Source of the DNA: CAVWXT01 sp963759115
GTDB lineage: Bacteria > Planctomycetota > Planctomycetia > Pirellulales > Thermoguttaceae
Assembly (NCBI GenBank): GCA_963759115.1
Contig: CAVWXT010000005.1
Location: 1,984,001-2,048,000, forward strand
DNA length: 64,000 nt
Direction of reading: 5' to 3'
The stretch's first letter is position 1. Each line of letters begins with the position of its first letter. A program made the position numbers and the translations under genes. Below are positions 55,357-63,280 of the stretch, piece by piece. The notes beneath the pieces were generated by a model. That model was not told where the DNA came from, searched no databases, and was given only the letters and a program-made list of their open reading frames with translations.

Positions 55357-55824
55357 GTGAGCCAACGTTGTCAAAAAGTTGCCGAAGCAGAACTTGGTGT
55401 CCTCGAATTCCTTTGGGATCACGGCGAGACGACCACTCGCGAAATCACCGACGCGCTATATCCGCGCGGGGCGGCCTCGGATATTGCCACGGTCCAGAAG
55501 CTTTTGCACCGCCTTGAGGCGAAGGGATATGTCCGTCGGGACCGATCGCCTTTCGCGCATCGCGTCCAAGCCGCGGTTTCGCGCACGCATTTTGCCGGCC
55601 AGCAGCTTCAAGCCGTGGCCGAACGTCTTTCGGGCGGATCGCTGGTGCCGCTGTTGATGAACCTGGTCGAGCGGCATGCACTAAGTGCGGCGGAACGTGA
55701 GAAGATTCGCCGTCTGCTGGAAGAACGCGCACCGGAGCAACCTGCCACGGAGGGGACTAAACCCAATACCGTTCAACGGATTAGAACGATGGCAGGTCGA
55801 AACTCTTTGGCTGGCTGGGGGTAA
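55357..55824 (+). CDS. blaI: BlaI/MecI-type repressor, 3' end altered by an IS
   Basis: It starts at GTG 55357 (GAGGA upstream). EAELGVLEFLWDHGETTTRE and ITDALYPRGAASDIATVQKL, then LLHRLEAKGYVRRDRS are the winged helix of BlaI/MecI repressors, followed by the C-terminal dimerisation helices (LVERHALSAAEREKIRRLLE). The IS inserted at the last codon (EGTKP). Removing it restores CCGTGA, a stop overlapping the blaR1 GTG. With the IS present, translation runs 21 residues into the element, which the repressor probably tolerates. Confidence 0.9.
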   Translation: MSQRCQKVAEAELGVLEFLWDHGETTTREITDALYPRGAASDIATVQKLLHRLEAKGYVRRDRSPFAHRVQAAVSRTHFAGQQLQAVAERLSGGSLVPLLMNLVERHALSAAEREKIRRLLEERAPEQPATEGTKPNTVQRIRTMAGRNSLAGWG

Positions 55825-57223
55825 TGACGATGCTCGGCCCTTTTTTTCGCCCAGCAGCTCATCTTTCGTTTGATCACGCGTGGGTTGATTCGGTTACGGC
55901 GAGCGGGAAGTATTTCCTCGGCAATTTCCTCCAGCAGCGCCTGATACCACTGCCGCAGGGCACAAGCGCTTTTCGGGCACTCGGGCAAGCGACATCGCAA
56001 GATGTTCAAGGTGGCGGTGAAAGAAATCCGTTGCGGATCAACGCGCTTCTGCAAGGCCGCTTCGTACATCAGGACGCGCACAACGTAATGGCCCAAGAGG
56101 AGCCCGTAAATCTCTTGCAATACGCCGATGGTCGTTTGGCTCCGCAAGACCGGCCGCTCTCGTTGGTGGGTCTTCAACTCATCAATGGTCAGTTCCTCTT
56201 CCCAACGCTCGTGGTAAAGCTCGATCAGGGTCACGGCTGGGTCCAAGGTTTCATCCAGGAAGGTCGTCAGCAAACGGTGCATAACCTTGTTTCCGGGGCG
56301 GCCAGGATCATCGAAGGTGTACTCGATGATCCGCACCTCGATCCCGCCTTCGTCCTTTCGTCGATGACGAGCCGAGCGATACACCTTGGCCAGGTACGAT
56401 CCATCGGAAAGACGGCGAATAGGCTGGAAAATAAGGCCGGTTTTGACTCGTGCCAGCAAATGCGCATGGCGATCCAACACCTCCTGAATGGTCTGATAAC
56501 TGAAGAAACCGCGATCCCACAGCAGCAACATACCTTCCTTCAGGTGACGCAGCAGATCGTGGGCCATGGTGACCTCGCCGATGCGAATGGATTTGATCAG
56601 ACACCGCCACAACACATGGGTTCCCGTTTCGCACAACGCCAAAACCCGTGCCTGCGAATACGCGCCAGGAGCACGACCGCTGCCCGGTCTGCCGAAGACC
56701 CGTTCGTTCTCCGGCGTATCGGGAAGATCCAGGATGAACCCGTCCAGCGCCATCAGACGCAATCCGCGGTAGAACGCTCCTGGGGTGTCAGGTTTGGCAA
56801 GCAACCGAACGACTGCATTAGCCAGCGCACGAAACGGTGCCAAGCCGATGCGTTTTCGGGCCTCACACAATGTCGATCGGCCGGGAGTGCCGTTCCGCCG
56901 AAACGGCTGCAACCAGCGAAAAACCTGCCGATAACAATCGCAGCAAAACAACCCCAGGGCAACCACGAACCAGACCATGAACCACCCTGGAAGGCGACGG
57001 CAGAAGCCCTTCGCTTTGCCGCATCGCTCCAAGATGGCTTCCACCTTGGCCCGCGGGATGATACGCTTCAGAGCACGGATTCGTTCTCGCGTCGGCCAAG
57101 ACGCGAACTGGGCGACTTCCTTGTCGACCGAAATCATCGTAGCCTCCTTGCCAGAAAGGATTTGTGACAACCCAATCTTGGCGGGAGGCTACTTTTATTG
57201 AAAGATCAATTGAACGGTATTGG
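55763..57223 (-). mobile_element. IS4-family element B
   Basis: 1461 bp with 14-bp terminal inverted repeats CCAATACCGTTCAA, flanked by the 8-bp target duplication GACTAAAC (55755-55762 and 57224-57231). It lies exactly at the blaI-blaR1 junction, in the opposite orientation to those genes. Confidence 0.9.
55773..57137 (-). CDS. IS4-family transposase B
   Basis: A 454-residue DDE transposase starting at 57137 after AAGGAGG. LMALDGFILDLPDTPENERV contains the first Asp, LLLWDRGFFSYQTIQEVLDR the second, and ELYHERWEEELTIDELKTHQ the Y-(2)-R-(3)-E-(6)-K signature. Its N-terminal domain (RVKAIIPR-like, PRAKVEAILERCGKAKGFCR) differs clearly from transposase A at 44659, so the two are different IS4 subgroups. 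It is intact. Confidence 0.88.
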   Translation of the reverse strand: MISVDKEVAQFASWPTRERIRALKRIIPRAKVEAILERCGKAKGFCRRLPGWFMVWFVVALGLFCCDCYRQVFRWLQPFRRNGTPGRSTLCEARKRIGLAPFRALANAVVRLLAKPDTPGAFYRGLRLMALDGFILDLPDTPENERVFGRPGSGRAPGAYSQARVLALCETGTHVLWRCLIKSIRIGEVTMAHDLLRHLKEGMLLLWDRGFFSYQTIQEVLDRHAHLLARVKTGLIFQPIRRLSDGSYLAKVYRSARHRRKDEGGIEVRIIEYTFDDPGRPGNKVMHRLLTTFLDETLDPAVTLIELYHERWEEELTIDELKTHQRERPVLRSQTTIGVLQEIYGLLLGHYVVRVLMYEAALQKRVDPQRISFTATLNILRCRLPECPKSACALRQWYQALLEEIAEEILPARRNRINPRVIKRKMSCWAKKRAEHRHYPQPAKEFRPAIVLIR

Positions 57224-57232
57224 GACTAAACC

Positions 57233-59033
57233 GTGAACGAATTGTTGGAGGTTGGATTGACAAACGCCGCCATCGCGGCCGGATTGACAATCGTCGCCGC
57301 GGTTGTGGCAAAGTTTGGTGCCCGGCCAACGGTGGTCCACGGGCTGTGGTTGCTCGTCCTTCTGAAATTGATTACCCCACCGATAGTTTCGTTGCCGGTC
57401 GCGGCGCTGCCAGCCACCAATGAAGCGGCGGGGCGTCAATCCACGTTCGCTCCCATCACTGGCGGGCATAAGGAATCGTCATTTCGAGAGTCGCCGCACG
57501 CCGCCCAAGCGCCGGCCAGCGAAACTTCGTCAGCCCATCCGCGGTTCGTTGGGCCCCCTCCCGCAACCTGCGAGCAACGGCCGGGGTACAACTGGACGTT
57601 GCTTGTCTTCTGGGTATGGCTTGCGGGGTCGATCTGTTGGTTTGTGGTTTCGGCGACCCGCGTGGTCCGTTTTCACCACTTGGTAAGTCAAACCGAAAGT
57701 GCCCCCGACGAATGGATTCGGCAGATTGACAGTCTGGCGACCCGCTTTGGCCTGCGGCATTTCCCGACGTGCGCGTGACCGAAGCGGCCATACCGCCCAT
57801 GGTCTGGACCCTGGGAAGCCGGACCACGCTGCTGCTCCCCAGAATGCTGCTCATGCGTCTTGGGATTAGGGAGCAGGCCACGCTGTTGAGCCACGAACTG
57901 GCTCACATGCGGCGTGGCGATCAATACGTGCGGTGGTTTGAAGCAGTGGTCTTGGGGCTCTATTGGTGGAATCCCATCACGTGGATTGCCTGCCGCGCCC
58001 TCCAAGACGCCGCGGAGCGGTGCTGCGATGACTGGGTGCTGCGCATGTTGCCCGGCAGCGGCCACTCGTACGCGAAGACGTTGTTCGAAGCCGCGGACTT
58101 TCTTACAGAACCTCCGTGCGCCCTGCCTCTCGGCGCGAGCGGATTCGGGCGTGCTTACCCCCTGTCAAGGAGAATCGAGATGATTATGGAAGGTCGAACG
58201 TATCGTCGGTTGTCGAGACGCACGCGCGTCGTGGCGGCGCTGGCCGTGGTGGCGGTTCTCAGCGTTTCACCGGTATTCATGCAAGGTGGCGAGTCCACGA
58301 TGTCGCCGGATGCAGAAAGCAAGCCTCGTTCATCAGAAACCGCGCCCGTGTCGGCGGAAACGAGTGCGAGGACGTCTGCAGCGCGGAACATGGCGGTTGA
58401 TGAAGAAAGCAAGCCGCGTGCATCAGAAACGGCAGCAACGCCCGCGGCAGCGACCGCCAAGACGTCTGTGGCGAGGCATGTCGCGGTTGTCGATATGAAT
58501 TACCTCTTCAAACATCACGATGGATTTCGTCGGTCCATGGAATCGTTCAAGCAGCGCGTCATGTCATGGGAAGACAACGTCCGGCGGCATCGCGCGGCGA
58601 TCGTTGACTTGCAGAAGCAGATTGAAGAGGCCCAACGTGGCACGGCGCAGCGGCGCTGGAGGAGAAAGCAAGTGTGCTGCAACGTGAATTGGAGGCCTCT
58701 GTTAAGGCGAGGAAGAAGGAAGCACTCGAGCAAGAGAAAAACATCTACGGGGATGCATGGAATGACATCAACGCGGCGATTACCCAGTATGCCAAGCAGC
58801 ATGACATCAACTTGGTGCTGCGCCGCGAGAATTTGGGAAGCATTCTCGACCAACCGCCAATCCAGGGGCACCTCACGACGCATGATGAGGACGCAGCGAC
58901 GGTACTCAAACGTATCAGCGCGGTGGTGGTCTACCGAAGCCATGCCGCCGACAGCGATGCAGTCGATATCACCCAGGAAGTTCTTGCCGGGCTCAACCAC
59001 GCGGCCTCCGGCCCTGAGAAGTCGGCCAAATAG
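57233..59033 (+). CDS. blaR1: BlaR1/MecR1-type M56 sensor fused to an OmpH/Skp-like domain, two frameshifts
   Basis: It starts at GTG 57233. The N-terminal helices (AAIAAGLTIVAAVVAKFGAR, VVHGLWLLVLLKLITPPIVS) and the peptidase core LLSHELAHMRRGDQYVRWFE (HExxH zinc motif) are the M56 sensor protease. After a last helix (VVAALAVVAVLSVSPVFMQG) comes a duplicated Ser/Thr/Ala linker. A domain opening RHVAVVDMNYLFKHHDGFRR follows and ends with ITQYAKQHDINLVLRREN and SAVVVYRSHAADSDAVDITQ, the coiled-coil OmpH/Skp family. One base is missing near 57775 and one extra lies near 58650; both halves are otherwise conserved. In place of the usual penicillin-binding sensor, the outside part is chaperone-like, hinting at envelope-stress sensing. 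Confidence 0.75.
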
Positions 59034-59112
59034 CAGGACGACCGCGCGGGCGCCGCTGCTGACCAAAGCGGCAGCGGCACGCGCGTGCGAGGCACGCTTA
59101 AATTGGTCGCCC

Positions 59113-59481
59113 TTACTCCCGTTCCTCCATGTGATACTCGGCGGTTTGGCACGCCACTGCCGACACGGCGAAGACCTGCCCGACGCATTGCAGCGGCGCT
59201 CGCTCGACGAAGATGTCGTCTGCCGACACCGTCAACGTCTTGCCGAGGGCCGTGAAAACGTCGGCCACGGTGCGCAGCGTCAGGTTGGTCTCTCCGTTGA
59301 GAATCTGGCTGATGCGCCCTTTGCTCTTGTGCAGTTGCTTTGCCAGTTGTCCGCGCCTGATGCCGCGCTCCTTCATGGCCTTGCACATCAAATCGGTGAT
59401 CTCGACCACTAACCGCTCCTGCTGAAAAACCCGCATCTCTTCGGAGTCGTTGGTCAACCGGGACACATCGCTGTCTGTCAT
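59113..59481 (-). CDS. higA: XRE-family antitoxin (HigA-like)
   Basis: A 122-residue protein starting at 59481 after GGGAGGA. KERGIRRGQLAKQLHKSKGR and ISQILNGETNLTLRTVADVF is the Cro/C1 helix-turn-helix, followed by LTALGKTLTV-like sequence. It lies 17 bases after the HigB-like gene, the toxin-first order of higBA modules, and should repress the pair. Confidence 0.8.
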   Translation of the reverse strand: MTDSDVSRLTNDSEEMRVFQQERLVVEITDLMCKAMKERGIRRGQLAKQLHKSKGRISQILNGETNLTLRTVADVFTALGKTLTVSADDIFVERAPLQCVGQVFAVSAVACQTAEYHMEERE

Positions 59482-59498
59482 GAGATCGTTCCTCCCCG

Positions 59499-59918
59499 CT
59501 AAGTCGTTCGCTTCTCGCGAGCTAAGACTTCCTGCCGAATCTGCTCGGCCAACGTAAACTCACGCTCCGGCCATTTCGATTGCGGAGGCTTCCAAAAACC
59601 GTGGGTGAGAATCCACCGATTGTCGACGCGAAAACAGGGCATCCGAATCATGCCGTCGCCGCCCTTGGGACTCTTCTTGCTCCTCCGCTTGAATGTCCAA
59701 AAGGGCGGTCTCTCGGCCTTGAACACCTGGTCGTTGTTCATCTCCTGCTCGCCGCCATCGGCCAGATGAACGAACCACGCCTTCAAATGATTGCGGTCGC
59801 GGATGTCGAGGCCGTCGAGAAACTCTTTGGCCGGCATGCGGCCGTCCGCACGGATCGCGTACTCGACGATCCGCCTGTGGCCCCTGGCGGCAATACGTGT
59901 TACATCGTCACCCGCCAT
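59499..59918 (-). CDS. higB: HigB/Gp49-like toxin
   Basis: A 139-residue basic protein. RRIVEYAIRADGRMPAKEFL, then DRNHLKAWFVHLADGG and a basic strand segment (FKAERPPFWTFKRRSKKSPK) before MIRMPCFRVDNRWILTHGFW are the RelE-like fold of phage Gp49/HigB mRNA interferases; the conserved C-terminal HGF motif is present. It is followed by its antitoxin. No frame damage. Confidence 0.78.
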   Translation of the reverse strand: MAGDDVTRIAARGHRRIVEYAIRADGRMPAKEFLDGLDIRDRNHLKAWFVHLADGGEQEMNNDQVFKAERPPFWTFKRRSKKSPKGGDGMIRMPCFRVDNRWILTHGFWKPPQSKWPEREFTLAEQIRQEVLAREKRTT

Positions 59919-60051
59919 CAGTTAGTTTAGGTTTACCTAAACCTCCTGTCAAGGGCAGCCTGCAAAATAATTCTACAGAGGGGGCTATGGACGCCGGAGT
60001 TCTGAGTTTAGCATAGGTGGCTCGACTGCACCAGCCATAGACCTGGCCTTG

Positions 60052-60320
60052 CTCATCCCCGTGCGCGGAGCGGCAGCCACGCGGCCGATGGCCTTCCGCT
60101 CCGGCTCGTGCTCATCCCCGTGGCGCGGGGCGGCAGTGTCAAGATGTCAGCGGCCGGTTGCACTCCCAACCTCATCCCCGTGCGCGGGGCGGCAGTGCCC
60201 CCCGACCGACTTCTCTCTCAAGCCGGACTCGCTCATCCCCGTGCGCGGGGCGGCAGTGCTTGGCGCCGAACCAGGGGGCCAGGGCGGTGATCTCATCCCC
60301 GTGCGCGCGGGGCGGCAGTG
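60052..60320. CRISPR. Small orphan CRISPR array, five repeats, type I-E-like
   Basis: Repeats of about 27 bases (CTCATCCCCGTGCGCGGGGC then GGCAGTG) start at 60052, 60111, 60171, 60232 and 60292, with spacers of 32, 32, 34 and 33 bases. The palindrome CCCCGTGCGCGGGG and the GGGGATGAG end on the complement fit type I-E repeats. Copies 1, 2 and 5 carry small changes (a G to A, an extra G, an extra CG). Spacers are unrelated to each other. No cas genes are in the window. Confidence 0.75.
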
Positions 60321-60906
60321 CCGACACTGGCCAAACCGGCAGTCGGCCCAACGGGCCGATCATTCATCGAGCGATTGGCCCCTTGGGCCGACGGATGGGC
60401 CTGATCGCCACGATTCCCTGGGGCGCTGCCCTGGTCTGAGCGAACGGCAGGGCCTTTGGCCCTCATGGCCAGTGCCACGAGATTTGGCCGCGCCCTTGGC
60501 CAATTCTACGGTTGACGCAATACATGACTATCTGTATACTATCCAACGTGACGCTCCCTCGTCGCGTCGAGGCGCGGCGTCAATCGTTCGTTCGCGACTC
60601 GCAGCGCTAACCGTTTGAGGGAGTCGGAAATTGGAAGTTAGCAACGCCGTTGACCAACAACATCCGAGAGGACGGAGGGCGTCCACGATAGTCCACGCGA
60701 TCGACGCGGAGCGTCGCACGAGGGCCGTTTCCCGCGCAGAGTCGTTATGAAGTGGGCTTCGCCCTGACGGATGAAAATAGGGATATTTTCATAGGAGCGT
60801 GGGAACTAGAATCGTTCGCGCAATAGCGGCTATCGCGCCGCGAAGATTGGGGCAGTCCTCTGTAAACAAGCAAGCCCGGCTTGCCCACCAGCCACGGCAA
60901 GCTAGA
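60321..60906. other. Intergenic stretch, no gene seen
   Basis: GGCC-rich short inverted motifs occur at 60330-60500, but no consistent repeat unit continues the array. No leader-like AT-rich stretch is obvious. I find no coding frame before the M50 gene. Confidence 0.45.
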
Positions 60907-61863
60907 ATGCACAGGATGGATAACCCAATGCATGAGGAAGCGGAATCTGAGCCGGAGATTATCCGGGCTGAAGTTGTCGAAGTATTGCCGGGGACGCCGC
61001 GGGAGCGGGAGGAGGCCAGCACCGAGCGGCCGCGCCGACGTTGGCGGCTGGCCGTGCTGCTTTTCATCGCCACGTGCCTGACCACGCTCTGGGCCGGCGC
61101 CGAGCTTGACGACCCGAGGAATGATTGGTGGCAAGGCCTGCTGACCGGCCTATGGTATGCAGTGCCGGTGATGACGATTCTGCTTTGCCACGAGATGGGT
61201 CATTTTCTTCAGGCCTATCGCTACGGAGTGTTTGCCGAGCCGCCGTTCTTCATCCCCATGCCGCTATCGCCCTTTGGCACGTTTGGAGCGGTGATCCTCA
61301 TGGAGCCGCGCGTGGGGGGCCGCCGCGCCCTGTTCGACATCGGCATCAGCGGCCCGTTGGCCGGATTGATACCGACGATTATCTTCGTAGTGATCGGCTT
61401 GCACCAAGCAAAGCTGGGGGTGATACATCCTCACGGTCATCAGTACGGCGACCCTCTGCTGCTACAGCTTCTCGCCTATCACATTTTTGGCCCGATCCCC
61501 AAAGAGATGGACGTAGTTCTCACGCCGATGTTGTTTGCCGGTTGGGTCGGGCTGTTCATCACGTCGTTGAACCTGATCCCCATCGGTCAACTCGACGGCG
61601 GGCACGTGCTGTACGCGCTGTTGCGAAAGAAGGCGCACAAGGTTGCCAGCTTCCTGCTGTTCGCCGCCGTCTTCCTCGTGATCTGGCAATACAAGATTCT
61701 CTGGCAGTGGACGGTGATGCTCTTTCTGTTGCTGCTGATGGGCCCGATCCACCCGCCCACGGCCAACGACGAGGAGCCGTTGGGGATCAGTCGCACCATC
61801 CTCGGTTGGCTGACGCTGGCGTTCATCGTGGTGGGTTTCACGCCGATGCCGCTGGTGCGTTGA
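60907..61863 (+). CDS. Site-2-type membrane metalloprotease (M50 family)
   Basis: A 318-residue multi-helix protein. VMTILLCHEMGHFLQAYRYG supplies the HExxH zinc motif inside a membrane helix, and TSLNLIPIGQLDGGHVLYAL the third zinc ligand motif (NxxPxxxLDGG). GAVILMEPRVGGRRALFDIG and SGPLAGLIPTIIFVVIGLHQ are the intervening conserved helices. It would cleave membrane-bound substrates, often anti-sigma factors, but none is nearby. The start is uncertain: ATGs at 60907, 60916 and 60928 are all possible. Confidence 0.85.
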   Translation: MHRMDNPMHEEAESEPEIIRAEVVEVLPGTPREREEASTERPRRRWRLAVLLFIATCLTTLWAGAELDDPRNDWWQGLLTGLWYAVPVMTILLCHEMGHFLQAYRYGVFAEPPFFIPMPLSPFGTFGAVILMEPRVGGRRALFDIGISGPLAGLIPTIIFVVIGLHQAKLGVIHPHGHQYGDPLLLQLLAYHIFGPIPKEMDVVLTPMLFAGWVGLFITSLNLIPIGQLDGGHVLYALLRKKAHKVASFLLFAAVFLVIWQYKILWQWTVMLFLLLLMGPIHPPTANDEEPLGISRTILGWLTLAFIVVGFTPMPLVR

Positions 61864-62151
61864 CTCCCGCCCGTTGCGGAGAGATCAGCAAGTGGGGTGC
61901 GTGTCGGCATGCGCGCGGCGTTTTCGCGCGGACTCGCCCCCATGCGAGCAGGCATGCCCAGGGACGCCCCCTTGCCGGCCTCGACCAGCCCGTGCTATGA
62001 TTTCACTGTTTGGAGATGGTTACGAGTGCATGAAACGCCGAACGGCTGATCGCACGTCGGGTGCCGGGGCAATTCGAGCGGCTGCCGTGGAATCACGGGG
62101 TTTGAAGGGTAAAGTCGTATTCCGCGCGAATTATGTTGGATCCACTTGGTA
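61864..62151. other. Intergenic stretch cut by IS66
   Basis: A short frame at about 61999-62152 (ISLFGDGYECMKRRTADRTS ending ANYVGSTW) stops at the IS66 border and might be a truncated gene, but its coding character is weak. GCATGCGCGCGG/CATGCGAGCAGGCATGC repeats lie at 61900-61960. Confidence 0.4.
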
Positions 62152-63278
62152 GTAAAGCTTCGTCCAACCCGTCCTTTGGGGTGGGTTGGCGAAGATATTG
62201 ATCTGGCCTGAGGGGGGCAATCTGGATATAGCGTGGCCTTATGAATGCCACGCTTCTGGTCCCGCCGACCGAGACGACGAAGACGTTGGTCTCTTGTGCG
62301 AACTGCCCGGCCGTCGAACGTCTGGAACTGCGCACTGGAGCAGTTGCAGAGAGATTTCCGCCGGGAAGTCGGCTATTGGAAAAGCCAACATGCCAAGGCC
62401 CTAAGACGCCTTGAACAGTTGACCGAGGAGCTTGAACAATCTCGCGGTCAGGTCCTGCGCCCTGCAAGACAAGCTCTTTGGTCGCAAGTCGGAGAAGTCG
62501 GCCCAAGGCAATCGGGCCAACGATTTGTTCGATCCCCAAGAGGTCGAAACGACTCCCAAGAAACGCGGTGCGCAGCCCGGTCATGCCGGCCACGGTCGGC
62601 GCGACTATTCCCATCTGCCAGTCGAGGAAGAGTTTGTCGCGCTGCCGGAAGAATCGTTGATCTGTCCGATCTGCGGAAGGTTGCCCGCGATGATGTCAGA
62701 CACGGAAGATTCGGAGGTGTTGGAGATCGACGTGCGGGCGCATTGGCGGCGCATTCGACGGCGACGCTATCGGGCGGCGTGCGATTGCGATCCCGCGAGG
62801 CGAACGCTTACGGCCCCGCCGCCGCCGAAATTGATTCCCAAAGGCAACTACGGCGTTTCGATCTGGGTGTTTGTCTTGTTGGATAAGTATTCGTCGTATC
62901 GGCCCACGGAACGGCTGCTCGGGCAACTCGAACAGTATGATTTGGACTTGCCGGGTGGCACGATCAACGACGGGCTGCAACGGATGGGGCCGATGTTGCA
63001 GCCGATCTACGAGGCATTGTGCGAGCGAAATCGGCAAGGCGACTTCCATCAAGCCGACGAAACCCGATGGCTGGTTTTCGCCGTTTTGGACGGGAAAAAG
63101 GGCTATGGCTGGTGGTTGTGGGTCATTCTCGGCACGGATACGGTGGTCTATCTGCTCGATCCCAGTCGCGGCCACGAAGTGCCGCAGTCGCACTTGGGGC
63201 TAAAGGCTTCCGGGGTGTTGGCAGTGGATCGGTACTCAGGCTACAAGGCCATGACGCCGGTGAAAAGAGGGTTGCTGT
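62152..63278 (+). mobile_element. IS66-family element, left half, cut by IS4-family element A
   Basis: It begins GTAAAGCTTCGTCCAACCCG, the same end as the right half at 43839, and stops at the 11-bp target duplication AGGGTTGCTGT (63268-63278) beside IS4 element A. The outer flank ACTTGGTA differs from the flank of the right half (AGAAAGCC on its strand), so the 8-bp duplications expected of a single IS66 insertion do not match. Confidence 0.8.
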
Positions 63279-63280
63279 GA
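62243..63280 (+). pseudogene. IS66 transposase (TnpC), N-terminal half, frame-disturbed
   Basis: From about 62432 the frame reads LQDKLFGRKSEKSAQGNRAN (the LFGRKSE hallmark) to RRGAQPGHAGHGRRDYSHLP-like sequence, a zinc-finger-like CPICG, and the DDE start ADETRWLVFAVLDGKKGYGW and GVLAVDRYSGYKAMTPVKRG. It ends at the IS4 boundary. Upstream, the usual N-terminus (LEQLQRDFRREVGYWKSQHA and LRRLEQLTEELEQ) is readable in another frame, so at least two length changes disturb the first 80 codons. There is no tnpA or tnpB, as in ISBst12-type members. Confidence 0.75.

Noticed and set aside
60330..60500. Continuation of the CRISPR array in the GGCC-rich stretch
   Set aside because: The motifs (CCAACGGGCCGAT, CCTTGGGCCGAC) are not spaced regularly and do not match the repeat.
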